A stretch of 47,603 nt of DNA, from positions 1,407,218-1,454,820 of the forward strand of contig NZ_LS991316.1 in assembly GCF_900499005.1 (NCBI RefSeq), written 5' to 3'. Source of the stretch: Actinomyces culturomici. GTDB taxonomy: Bacteria; Actinomycetota; Actinomycetes; Actinomycetales; Actinomycetaceae. The notes below the pieces were generated by a model, which was given only the letters and a program-made list of their open reading frames with translations, searched no databases and was not told where the DNA came from. Both the position numbers and the translations under genes were made by a program. Below are positions 32,278 to 40,759 of this stretch, piece by piece; positions within the stretch are counted from its first letter, which is position 1, and each line of letters starts with the position of its first letter.

Positions 32278-34239
32278 ATGGCACACGGACGCGGTACCAC
32301 GGCCTCGAAGGCCGCCTCCCCCCTCCACCCCGTCGATCAGGTGCCCCCGGCCGGCAAACTCGCCGTCCTCGGCATCCAGCACGTCCTCGCCTTCTACGCC
32401 GGCGCGGTCGTCGTCCCCCTCGTCATCGCCTCGGGCCTCGCCCTCGATTCGGCGACCCTCGTCCACCTCATCAACGCCGACCTCTTCACCTGCGGCATCG
32501 CGACGATCATCCAGTCGGCGGGCCTCGGCCCGAAGATCGGCGTCAAGCTCCCCCTCATCCAGGGCGTGACCTTCACCGCGGTCTCCCCGCTCATCGCGAT
32601 CGGCATCGCCGCGACCCCGGCGGGCGCCGATCCGATGACGGGCCTCGCGACGATGTACGGGTCGATCATCGCCGCCGGTCTCGCGACGTTCCTCGTCGCC
32701 CCCTACTTCGCGAAGCTCCTCCGATTCTTCCCGCCGGTCGTCACCGGCACGCTCCTCACCGTCATGGGCATCACGCTCATCGCGGTGTCGGCCGGGGACA
32801 TCGTGTCGCTCGCGACCTACGCGCCCGAGGGCGCCGATCTCACGGCGCTCACGCTCAAGGGCCTCGCCTACGCGATGGGGACGCTCGCGCTCATCGTCGC
32901 GGTTCAGCGGATCTTCAAGGGCTTCATGTCGACGATCTCCGTCCTCGTCGGCCTCGTCGTCATGACCGCAATCGCCTTCGCCCTGGGCGACGCGAACTTC
33001 TCCTCCGTCGGCGACTCCGCGTGGGTCGGCGTGACGACCCCGTTCTTCTTCGGCCTCCCCCGCTTCTCGATCGCCGCGATCCTCTCGATGCTCATCGTCA
33101 TGGCGGTGACCGCGGTCGAGACGACCGGCGACGTCTTCGCGACCGGCGAGGTCGTCGGCAAGCGCATCACGCCCGAACACGTCGCGAACGCCCTGCGCGC
33201 CGACGGCCTGTCGACGCTCCTCGGCGGCGTCCTCAACTCCTTCCCCTACACGTGCTTCGCGCAGAACGTCGGCCTCGTGCGCCTCACCCGCGTGAAGTCC
33301 CGCTGGGTCGTCACCGTCGCCGGCGCGCTCATGATCGTCCTCGGCCTCCTCCCGAAGGCCGGAGCGGTCGTCGCCTCGATCCCCGCTCCCGTCATCGGCG
33401 GCGCCTCGCTCGCGATGTTCGCGAACGTCGCGGTCGTCGGCATCCAGACGCTCGGCAAGGTCGACATGCGCGATAACCGCAACGCCGTCATCGTCTCGAC
33501 CTCGATCGGCCTCGCGATGCTCGTCACCCTCAAGCCCGACATCGCGACGATGCTCCCGAGCTGGCTCCAGATCCTCTTCGGCTCGGGCGTGACGATCGGC
33601 GCGCTCACCGCTTTCCTCCTCAACCTCCTCTTCTTCCACGTCGGCAAGGGCGACTCCCCGGACGTCGCGCTCGTCGACGGGCGGGCCGTCAACCTCGAGG
33701 AGGTCAACGCGATGGACCGCGACGCCTTCGTCACCGCGTTCTCCGGCATGTACGAGGGACCGCGATGGCCCGTCGAGCGGGCGTGGGAGCACCGGCCCTT
33801 CGCCGATGCCTCCGAGCTGCGCCGCGCCTTCGAAGACGAGGTCCTCGGCGCGTCCGCGGAGGAGCAGGAGGCCCTCATCGCCTCGTACGCCGACATCGCG
33901 GACCTCGCGCGCGGCGAGGGCGACGAGCGCGCTCACCTCGACACCGCGGCCCTCGGCCTCGGCGAGTTCGACGACGCGGAGCTCGCGGACCTTCAGGCGG
34001 CGTCGGCCGCCTACCGGGAGAAGTTCCACCGTCCGCTCGTCGTCTGCGTGACGAACCTCGACGACCGCGGGCGCCTCATCGAGTCGGCGTGGCGCCGCGT
34101 CGAGTCCTCGCAGGCCCGCGAGGCGCGCTTCGCCCTCGGCGAGGTCGTCGACATCGCCGACGAGCGCTTCAACATCCTCGTCGCGGACGCCAATCCGATC
34201 CGCACGGCCTGGGGTCGCAAGTTCGACCAGGTGGACTGA
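32278..34239 (+). CDS. NCS2 nucleobase (xanthine/uracil) permease fused to an OHCU-decarboxylase-like domain
   Basis: 653 aa. Residues ~20-460 are a complete NCS2 transporter: LGIQHVLAFYAGAVVVPLVIA, GVTFTAVSPLIAIG (in place of QGTSFA), a central AVETTGDVFATGEV motif and NSFPYTCFAQNVGLVRLTRVKSR, with about 12-14 membrane segments. Residues 471-653 resemble 2-oxo-4-hydroxy-4-carboxy-5-ureidoimidazoline decarboxylase of urate breakdown: WEHRPFADASEL and AAYREKFHRPLVVCV are present. The catalytic HP.IG motif is replaced by SYADIAD (from residue 536) and the EQ of the active-site helix is also missing, so decarboxylase activity is doubtful. Start at 32278 is set by AGGAG six bases upstream. No urate-pathway gene is near. 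Confidence 0.8.
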   Translation: MAHGRGTTASKAASPLHPVDQVPPAGKLAVLGIQHVLAFYAGAVVVPLVIASGLALDSATLVHLINADLFTCGIATIIQSAGLGPKIGVKLPLIQGVTFTAVSPLIAIGIAATPAGADPMTGLATMYGSIIAAGLATFLVAPYFAKLLRFFPPVVTGTLLTVMGITLIAVSAGDIVSLATYAPEGADLTALTLKGLAYAMGTLALIVAVQRIFKGFMSTISVLVGLVVMTAIAFALGDANFSSVGDSAWVGVTTPFFFGLPRFSIAAILSMLIVMAVTAVETTGDVFATGEVVGKRITPEHVANALRADGLSTLLGGVLNSFPYTCFAQNVGLVRLTRVKSRWVVTVAGALMIVLGLLPKAGAVVASIPAPVIGGASLAMFANVAVVGIQTLGKVDMRDNRNAVIVSTSIGLAMLVTLKPDIATMLPSWLQILFGSGVTIGALTAFLLNLLFFHVGKGDSPDVALVDGRAVNLEEVNAMDRDAFVTAFSGMYEGPRWPVERAWEHRPFADASELRRAFEDEVLGASAEEQEALIASYADIADLARGEGDERAHLDTAALGLGEFDDAELADLQAASAAYREKFHRPLVVCVTNLDDRGRLIESAWRRVESSQAREARFALGEVVDIADERFNILVADANPIRTAWGRKFDQVD

Positions 34240-34262
34240 CGCCCGTCGTCCTCGTCCCCATC

Positions 34263-34277
34263 GACGAGGGCGGGGCG
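34263..34277 (+). repeat. G-rich 15-mer intergenic motif, copy c
   Basis: GACGAGGGCGGGGCG, 23 bp after the stop of the permease gene. The flanking bases CATC before it are also shared with copy a at 11661-11675 in reverse complement, giving 19 identical bases. Confidence 0.5.
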
Positions 34278-34300
34278 GCGCGCCGACGACGCGGACGTCA

Positions 34301-34330
34301 CGAGGGGCCGGCTGAAAAGCCAGCCCCTCG
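34301..34330 (+). terminator. Terminator of the permease gene
   Basis: CGAGGGGCCGGCT, loop GAAA, then AGCCAGCCCCTCG form a 12-bp stem with one mismatch, 62 bp after the stop codon. Confidence 0.65.
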
Positions 34331-34331
34331 T

Positions 34332-34644
34332 GGCATCCCATCAACACAGTGCGAGTTCGTCCGAATCGGTCTCCTCATGAATCCCATCGTCGGCGGTCGC
34401 GGCCCCTGGTGGGCCGTTCGCCGTATTCCCTTGTGATGGAAACCAAGGTAGAGGGCCGACCTCGGAGGGCGATGGGGAGGACCTTGGAATTCCCTGGGAT
34501 TTCGATTCGGGTCGGGCAGGCGGCGTTCGCGGCGCGGAAACTCCGGGCGAACGCGAGCTCACCGGGCCGCGAACCGCGAGGCTCCGGGTGACGGCGACGG
34601 CGACGGACCGACCGAGGGCGCGGACTCATCCTCTCCGCACTCGG
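34332..34644. other. 313-bp stretch without a supported gene
   Basis: Short open frames occur on both strands but none has a ribosome binding site and a recognisable protein. One inverted repeat (CCTTG...CAAGG near 34430-34450) is visible. The segment may contain degraded sequence; nothing else could be identified. Confidence 0.5.
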
Positions 34645-34664
34645 CGCCCCGCCCCGCCCTCGTC
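34645..34664 (-). repeat. G-rich intergenic motif, extended 20-mer, copy d
   Basis: Read on the minus strand it is GACGAGGGCGGGGCGGGGCG, identical to 13966-13985. Its first two bases are part of the TGA stop codon of the sodium symporter gene. Confidence 0.5.
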
Positions 34665-35640
34665 AATCGCGGATGGGACGGCGCTGGAAGAACGCGGCGA
34701 GGGCGGACCCGGAGACGTTGTGCCAGACGGAGAAGATCGCGCCGGGAACCGCGGCCTCCGGGGTGAAGTACTGGGCGGCGAGGCCCGCGGCGAGGCCGGA
34801 GTTCTGCATGCCGACCTCGATGGCGATCGTGCGGGCGGCTCGCTCCCCCACGCCGGTCGCCTTCGCGGAGAAGTAGCCGAGGGCGAGGCCCAGCCCGTTG
34901 TGGACGATGACGACCGCGAGGACGAGAAGCCCGCCGGTGAGGATTCGACCGGCGGAGGCGCCGACGAGGCCGATCACCGCGTAGGAGATCCCGATGACCG
35001 AGAGCCACGGCAGGGCGGGCATCACGGCGTCGACGAAGCGCGGCGCGAAGCGGCGGACGAGCAGGCCGAGGACGACGGGGATGAAGACGATCATCATGAT
35101 GGACTTCGCCATCGCGCCCGCGTCGACCGGCATGTAGGCGCCCGCGAGCCACTTCGTGAGCAGCGGCGTGACGAGCGGCGAGAGCAGGGTCGACACCGAG
35201 GTCATCGCGACGGAGAGGGCGACGTCGCCCTTCGCGAGGTAGGCGACGACGTTCGAGGCCGTCCCGCCCGGCGCGCAGCCCACGAGAATGACGCCGACCG
35301 CGAGCGCGGGATCCAGACGGAAGGCCCAGGCGATAGCGACCGCGGTGAGCGGCATGATGACGTACTGCGCGAGGACGCCGACGAGGATCGGCCACGGCCT
35401 CTTCGCGATGACGGAGAAGTCCGGAACCGTCAGAGTGAGGCCCATCCCGAACATGATGAGCATGAGCGCGTAGTTGACGCCCTTGACGAGGGGGGCGGTC
35501 TGCGCGGGGAAGAGGAGGCCCCCGACGAGGGCGCCGAGGATGATGAGCGGGAAGACCGTCACGGCGATTCGCGCCGACCGATCCTCCTTCGTCGTCGACT
35601 TCTGCTCGGGTGCGGATACTGCTAACGCGTTGATGCTCAT
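34663..35640 (-). CDS. Bile acid:sodium symporter family transporter
   Basis: 325-aa membrane protein of the BASS/SBF family with about ten helices. Family motifs are MFGMGLTLTVPDFSVIAKRP, LVGCAPGGTASNVVAYLAKGDVALSVAMT (Na+ and substrate crossover region), and TIAIEVGMQNSGLAAGLAAQYF. Bacterial members move bile acids, pantoate or other organic anions with Na+; the substrate is unknown here. I chose MSINALAVSAPEQ at 35640; an ATG seven codons upstream is possible. Monocistronic, divergent from the ywiC-like gene. Confidence 0.88.
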   Translation of the reverse strand: MSINALAVSAPEQKSTTKEDRSARIAVTVFPLIILGALVGGLLFPAQTAPLVKGVNYALMLIMFGMGLTLTVPDFSVIAKRPWPILVGVLAQYVIMPLTAVAIAWAFRLDPALAVGVILVGCAPGGTASNVVAYLAKGDVALSVAMTSVSTLLSPLVTPLLTKWLAGAYMPVDAGAMAKSIMMIVFIPVVLGLLVRRFAPRFVDAVMPALPWLSVIGISYAVIGLVGASAGRILTGGLLVLAVVIVHNGLGLALGYFSAKATGVGERAARTIAIEVGMQNSGLAAGLAAQYFTPEAAVPGAIFSVWHNVSGSALAAFFQRRPIRD

Positions 35641-35767
35641 GGGCCGATTCTCGCCCATGCGTGGGGCGAATACGCAATCTCGTTCCTCAGGCCGGACACC
35701 GACTTTTCGGCGTGAACGCTCGCATTGAGGTGACGCGCCGTTACCTCCGACGGCCGCCCGCCCGTCG

Positions 35768-35773
35768 TAGAGT
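35768..35773 (+). promoter_or_regulatory. Leaderless promoter -10 of the YwiC-like gene
   Basis: TAGAGT followed by six bases and the GTG start at 35780, the same geometry as nudC, pncB and the DUF3039 gene. Confidence 0.5.
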
Positions 35774-35779
35774 CGGGAT

Positions 35780-36628
35780 GTGACCTCGTACCCGGAACCC
35801 CATTCCACACAGGGGACGAGGCCGTCCTCGGCCCGATCGAAGAGGCGTCGAAGCCTCGCGCGCAAGGGATGGATCCCCGACCAGCACGGCGCCTGGCCGA
35901 TGGCGACGGTCCCCCTGATCCTCGGCGCCTGCGAGGGCGGAGTCCGACCGCCGACGACGCTCCTCGTTCTCGCATGGCTCGCGGCCTTCGGCTGCTTCCA
36001 CGCCTTCGAGGTCATCATGAAGGCCCCGGCGCGTCGGCGCGCCCAGGTGCGTCCGGCACTCCTCACGTGGGCGGGGCTCACCGCCGTATTCGGCGCTCCC
36101 CTCCTCGTCCTCGCGCCCTCGCTCCTCGCCTGGGCACCGTTCTTCGCTCCTCTCGCCCTCATCGCCCTCTGGGAGGTCTGGCGCGGATCGGAGCGCGCGA
36201 TGCTCGCGCGCCTCACCTCGGTCCTCGCCGCGGCCCTCATGACTCCTGTCGCGGCGTCGCTGGGATCCGCCCCGCCCCTCGGGCCGTTGAATCCCGAACT
36301 CGCGCGCGCCTGGATGCTCGGCGGATTCATCGGCGCCTACTTCCTCGGGACCGTTCCCTTCGTCCGCTCCCTCATCCGCGGGAGGGGCGAGGACCGATGG
36401 ATCATCGCGAGCGGAATCTGGCACGCCGTTTCCATCGCCGCCTCCGTCGTCGCCGTCGCACGGGGGCTCCTCCACCCGGTCCTCGTCCTCCTTCAGCTCG
36501 GACTCCTCGCGCGCGCCCTGTGGATGCCGTTGCGCCAGCGCTCGCGCGGCCCCTACACGCCCCTGCAGATCGGCCTGGCCGAGATGGCGTGGTGCGCGGC
36601 CGTAACGGTCGTGCTGCTCCTCCCCTGA
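35780..36628 (+). CDS. YwiC-like membrane protein
   Basis: 282 aa. The family signature WIPDQHGAWPMATVPLILG follows a ~30-residue Arg/Ser-rich N-terminal tail. Eight or so hydrophobic helices make up the rest, ending in MAWCAAVTVVLLLP. YwiC-like proteins are integral membrane proteins of unknown function, often near anaerobic respiration genes in Bacillus; no such neighbour is seen here. GTG start at 35780 with a leaderless-type -10 box. A strong bidirectional terminator follows. Confidence 0.8.
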   Translation: MTSYPEPHSTQGTRPSSARSKRRRSLARKGWIPDQHGAWPMATVPLILGACEGGVRPPTTLLVLAWLAAFGCFHAFEVIMKAPARRRAQVRPALLTWAGLTAVFGAPLLVLAPSLLAWAPFFAPLALIALWEVWRGSERAMLARLTSVLAAALMTPVAASLGSAPPLGPLNPELARAWMLGGFIGAYFLGTVPFVRSLIRGRGEDRWIIASGIWHAVSIAASVVAVARGLLHPVLVLLQLGLLARALWMPLRQRSRGPYTPLQIGLAEMAWCAAVTVVLLLP

Positions 36629-36675
36629 GGCGCCCACGGCATCGATCGCCCTCCCCAGAACCATGGGACGGAGAA

Positions 36676-36712
36676 CGGGGGTGCGGGAGCCCGACGGACT
36701 CCCGCACCCCCG
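36676..36712. terminator. Bidirectional terminator between the YwiC-like and surface-protein genes
   Basis: CGGGGGTGCGGGAG and CTCCCGCACCCCCG form a perfect 14-bp stem with a 9-base loop between two convergent genes. Confidence 0.75.
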
Positions 36713-36765
36713 CGCGGTTTCGGCGAGTCAGCGCCTCACCGGATCGGTGAATGCGCCCGCGCGTC

Positions 36766-39316
36766 TCATCCGAGCCGGCGGCGCCTCATGCCCAGCGCGC
36801 CGACGCCACCGAGAGTGAAGAGGAGCGACGCCGCGGCGGCGCTTTCGACTCCCGCGGCGCCGGTCGAGGCCAGACCCGAGCCCTTGGACGACTCGGCTCC
36901 CTTCGCAGGCGCATCCTTCCGCGTTTCCGTTCCGGCCTGAGCCGACTTCTCCGCGGACGCGCTCGTCGAAACGTTCTCGGGCGAACTCGGCGCCGGAGCG
37001 GCCGGGGCGGAGGGCTCCGCGGGGATCGACGGCTGAGGCTTCGGCTCCACGGGACCCGACTGCGGCTCTTCCGGCTGAGGCTGAGGCTGCGGCTCCACGG
37101 GACCCGGAGTCGGCTCCTCGGGCTCGGGCTTTGGCTCCTCGATCTCAGTCGAGCTGCCGACCAGCCAGGTGTAGGTGGCGACCTTTGAGACGAGCGGCTG
37201 CGCATCCGCCGACCGATTCACCGGCCACGCCTTCGCGCGCACCTTCATGGTGTAGTCGCCGGGCGCGGTGAAGAGCCAGTTGGTGTGGACGTGGGCCGGA
37301 CGCTCCTGGCGGATCACCGACCCCGCGCCGATCGCGAGTTCGCCGTTCGTGAAGGCGGGCTCGACGCCGCCGAAGCGCTTCGTGTTGAACATGTAGGCGG
37401 CGCCGCCCTTCGGGGCGCTGATGTCGACCACTTCGAGGTCGACGGCGCCGAAGTCGGGTCGCACGGCGTTGGTGTCCCACCCGGGGAAGAGCATCTCCTG
37501 CTGGGCCTGACCGCCCGCGTCGAGGAAGTAGCCCCTTTCGGGTAGACCGGGTGCGAGACCCTTCCCGATCGTCGCGAGCGCGTTGTCCCGGATGCGCAGG
37601 GTGATGTCGGACGGATCGCGGAGGATCGCCGCGCCGGTCGAGTCGTCCTTCGCGACGAGGTGGAGCACGCCGTCCTTGACGATCGTGGTGAGCAGGTCGA
37701 GGTGCCCGTGATCGAGTTCGACCTTCTCATGGGTGGTCGCGACGTCCGCGGAACCGGTGCTCGGCCCCTCCGGACTCGGCTTCGGCTCCGGCGCGGGGCC
37801 GATCGGACCGCTCGGATTCGACGGGTCCTCGATGCCGTCGCCGGGGGCGGGGGTCGAACCGGAACCGACGGCGGGATCCCCGGGGTTGGGTTCGACGACG
37901 AAGGTGTAGGTCTGGAGGGTGGACTCGCTTTCACGTCCGTCGTCCGCGGTCGCGACCGCCTTCGCGGTCAGCGTGTACGTGCCCGCGCGGGTGAACAGCC
38001 AGTAGCCGTGGGCGTGACCCGTGACGGGAAGCGAGGATCCGGACACGAGGTAGCGGCTCGCATTCGTCAGGACCGGGGCGAGGGTGCCGTCGAGGGACGG
38101 CGTGCGGGTGAGGACGATGCGCCCGGGGCCCTCCACCGATTCGAATCGCACCTCGACCTTCGAGAATCCGTTCGCCTTGTAGTCATCGACCGACCAGCCC
38201 GGGGAGTAGACGCTCATGCCGCGCCCGATCGCGTTCGAGTGGTAACCGGCCTTCTCGTCGATGGAGCCCTGGAAGTCCCCGGTCTGCTCGTAGCGCTCCT
38301 TGACGAAGACCATCTTCACCGAGGAGGGCTCCCGCGCGGTCGGCTCTGAGGCCGTGACGTCCTCCTTGAGGAAGAGCTGCGGCTGCCCGTCGAGCGTGCC
38401 GACGTAGAAGGCGTCCATGTGTCCGCTCGAGAACACGACCGGGTCGCTCTTCACCTCGTAGCCCGCGGGGGCGCTCCCGCCCTCGCCCGGATCTCCGGGC
38501 GAGGGCGCGTCCGGCGCGGGCTCATCGCCCGGTCCCGGCTGAGGCTCGGGATTCGGCGCAGGTTCACCGGAGCTCGGTTCGAGCGGATTCTTCTCAACGT
38601 CGAAGACCGAGGTGACGGGTGCGGACTCGACGGTGGACCCGTCCGCCTTCATGGCGACGGCCTTGCCCGTGAGGGAGTAGCGCCCCGAGGCGGTGAAGAA
38701 CCAGTGCGCATGCGTGTGTCCGAAGACCGGGAGGGTCATTCCCGCGCCGAGGTAGTACGACCCGTCGGGAATCCCGGTTGTCGCGAAGGCCGCCGCGGAC
38801 TGCCCGTTCTTCAGGGAGTCGGCGAGGCCGAGGATCTCTCCCGCGCGCGAGGTCGGGAGGAGGAACTTGGCGAAGGGAGCGGACGTCCAGGCGATTGCCG
38901 AGGATCGCGACGTCCCCGGGCCCTTGGACATCGGTGAAGTCGATCCTCACCGCGGAGTAGCCGTTCTCCCTGAACGCGGGCGCCGACCATCCGGGTTCGA
39001 AGTAGTCGTCGGCCTCCTCCGACGCCGTGTAGTAGCCGGAGTGCCCGCGGTCGAGGTACGGCGCGAAGGGTTCGTAGGTCCCGTACGTCGTGTCGTCGAT
39101 CCCGAAGGAGATCGTGTTCGGATCGAACTTCTCGTTCTGGAGTCCGTGGTTCACCTGGACGAGGGGCGCGTCGCCGCTCGTGTCGATGAAGAAAGCGTCG
39201 GTGTGCCCTTCGTCGATGACGCGTCTGTCCGCCGCGAGCGCCGACGGCGCGAGCGTTCCGAGCGCCACGACGCACGCCAGGATTCCGGCTGCGAGTGTCG
39301 GTTGGGCGAGTCTCAT
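36766..39316 (-). pseudogene. LAxTG wall-anchored protein with three actinobacterial surface-anchored repeat modules, frameshifted in module 1
   Basis: About 850 aa if the frame is joined. The start MRLAQPTLAAGILACVVALG with ALA cleavage is a signal peptide (ATG at 39316). Three modules follow, each beginning with a GHxD motif (EGHTDAFFIDT, SGHMDAFYVGT, HGHLDLLTTIV) and ending in a His-aromatic strand (GHTHAHWFFTASGRY, GHAHGYWLFTRAGTY, AHVHTNWLFTAPGDY), the TIGR03769-type domain usually found with metal ABC transporters. Pro/Glu-rich linkers separate them; the C terminus has LASTG, a hydrophobic helix and RRRR for a class E type sortase. Near 38877-38900 the frame shifts: module 1 runs out of frame after VAILGNRLDV and continues in another frame at APFAKFLLPTSRAGEIL; removing one base restores it. 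It could be a true mutation or a sequencing error. A Zur-like box lies upstream. Confidence 0.75.
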
Positions 39317-39346
39317 CTGCTGCTTTCCTAGTCGATGGTTGCGCGC

Positions 39347-39368
39347 TCGCCCCGATCCACCGGGGCGA
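39347..39368 (-). other. Hairpin in the 5' region of the surface-protein gene
   Basis: TCGCCCCG, six bases, then CGGGGCGA form a perfect 8-bp stem between the Zur-like box and the start codon, in the probable mRNA leader. Possible stabiliser or translation-affecting structure. Confidence 0.35.
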
Positions 39369-39399
39369 GGACGGTTCGGACCGTCGCCCTCCACTTTAT

Positions 39400-39414
39400 T
39401 GATAACGCTTCTCA
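39400..39414 (-). promoter_or_regulatory. Zur-like zinc-repressor box
   Basis: TGATAACGCTTCTCA fits the 7-1-7 palindrome TGANAANNNTTNTCA of actinobacterial Zur boxes. It lies 84 bp upstream of the surface-protein start codon. Surface proteins with this repeat domain are often encoded with zinc/manganese ABC transporters, so zinc control is plausible. Confidence 0.55.
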
Positions 39415-39516
39415 TCGTTTAGTCCGTGAGGATTCCTCTCTCGAATTCGGCTCGCCCGAAGACCCGATGATCGCCCTCCTCGACCTCGTCGATCCCCGGA
39501 CGACCCGCGCGAGAGG

Positions 39517-39522
39517 GACAAT
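39517..39522 (+). promoter_or_regulatory. Candidate leaderless -10 of the macrodomain gene
   Basis: GACAAT (one mismatch to TANNNT) with five bases to the ATG at 39528 and no ribosome binding site. Confidence 0.35.
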
Positions 39523-39527
39523 CGAGC

Positions 39528-40295
39528 ATGATCACGAGCCCCGTCCGATCCGACCCCCGCGTTCACACCCTCGTCGACGGGCTGCTCGCCGAGCGCGGCG
39601 ACGCCGACACGGCCGACAACCTCGCCACGGCCTTCGGCTCCGAGCGCCTCGCCCTGCGCGCCCTCATGAACGTCCGCGAGCCCGCGCCGCTCGACCCCGC
39701 CTGGCTCGCCCTTCAGGACGAACTCCTCTCCGAGGAGAACACGGCTCGCGCCCTCACTCCCCCGATGCCCCAGCGCCTCAGCGTCTGGCGCGGCGACATC
39801 ACGCGCCTACGGGTCGACGGGATCGTCAACGCCGCGAACTCGGCGCTCCTCGGCTGCTTCGGACCTCTCCACATGTGCATCGACAACGCCATCCACTCCG
39901 CCGCGGGCCTCCAGTTGCGCGCAGAGTGCGATCGGATCATGAAGGGCGGACGCCTGCCCACCGGCGACGTCGTCGTGACGCCCGCCTACAACCTGCCCTC
40001 CCGCTTCGTCCTCCACACCGTCGGGCCGATCGTCTCCGGTCCGCTCACCGCCGAGCACAGGGCACTCCTCGCGCGGTGCTACGACTCGATTCTCGGGGCC
40101 GCGGCCGAGCATTCGATGAAGTCCATCGCACTGTGCTCGATCTCGACCGGAGTCTTCGGATTCCCGAAGGGACCCGCCGCGAAGATCGCCGTCGAGAGGG
40201 TGCGCGCGTTCTGCGCGTCCTCTCCGCTTCCCGAGCACGTCGTCTTCTGCGTCTTCTCCGAGGCCGATGAGGCGATCTACGAGGAGCTCCTCTGA
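39528..40295 (+). CDS. Zinc-containing macrodomain protein-ADP-ribose hydrolase
   Basis: 255 aa. An N-terminal helical region (~80 residues) precedes the macrodomain. The signature IVNAANSALLGCFGPLHMCIDNAIHSAAGLQLRAEC contains the ADP-ribose-binding NAAN (101-104) and the Cys110/His115/Cys117 zinc site that defines the Zn-macro class. ISTGVFGFPKG is the second nucleotide loop. Zn-macrodomains remove ADP-ribose placed by SirTM sirtuins, mostly encoded beside GcvH-L and lipoate ligase; none of these partners is nearby here, so it acts alone or in trans. Confidence 0.9.
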   Translation: MITSPVRSDPRVHTLVDGLLAERGDADTADNLATAFGSERLALRALMNVREPAPLDPAWLALQDELLSEENTARALTPPMPQRLSVWRGDITRLRVDGIVNAANSALLGCFGPLHMCIDNAIHSAAGLQLRAECDRIMKGGRLPTGDVVVTPAYNLPSRFVLHTVGPIVSGPLTAEHRALLARCYDSILGAAAEHSMKSIALCSISTGVFGFPKGPAAKIAVERVRAFCASSPLPEHVVFCVFSEADEAIYEELL

Positions 40296-40759
40296 TGACG
40301 CCGGACGCCCCGACGGAGGACCCATCGAAGCATCCCAGGCGCGAACGGCGCCGGCTTCCCCGCTCCCGATTCGCGGAAGTGTGACCGACCATGCGCGCAC
40401 CTTGTGAGTCGGGTGCTTTCCCTGAGGATCGGAGGATCCACCATCACCGACTCGACACGGCCCAGCAGCCTCCCACAGCCCTTCGGTCACCCTTGTGGGC
40501 CCCTCACCTGCACCGATGAAAAGGGGGGTGCAGCGCCCGCTTCGACACACGAACGAAAGGCCCCGATCCTTTTCTTCATATTTCCTTATGACAAGTATTC
40601 ATTCCGATTATTAAAGACCGCCTGACCACTGCGGATGCCCCATCCGTCGACATTTGGCAACAATTCTCGCGTGCTACGATCCCTGCCCTAGGAGCGGGAC
40701 AATTCGCGGATTTGCAAAGGCCTTGTCCCGAGGGAATTCTCATCAATGGAGGGAACACA
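40296..40759. other. 464-bp intergenic region with an AT-rich core and a candidate promoter
   Basis: No coding region is supported. 40560-40620 is clearly more AT-rich than the surroundings. Upstream of the next gene, TTGGCA (40656-40661) and TACGAT (40677-40682) form a possible promoter with a short 15-bp spacing, followed by a ~75-nt leader with GGAGGG just before the ATG at 40760. Confidence 0.4.

Noticed and set aside
32239-32280. ATG at 32239 as start of the permease
   Set aside because: Its AGGAGG lies too close to the ATG, while 32278 has a well-spaced AGGAG and gives the usual N terminus.
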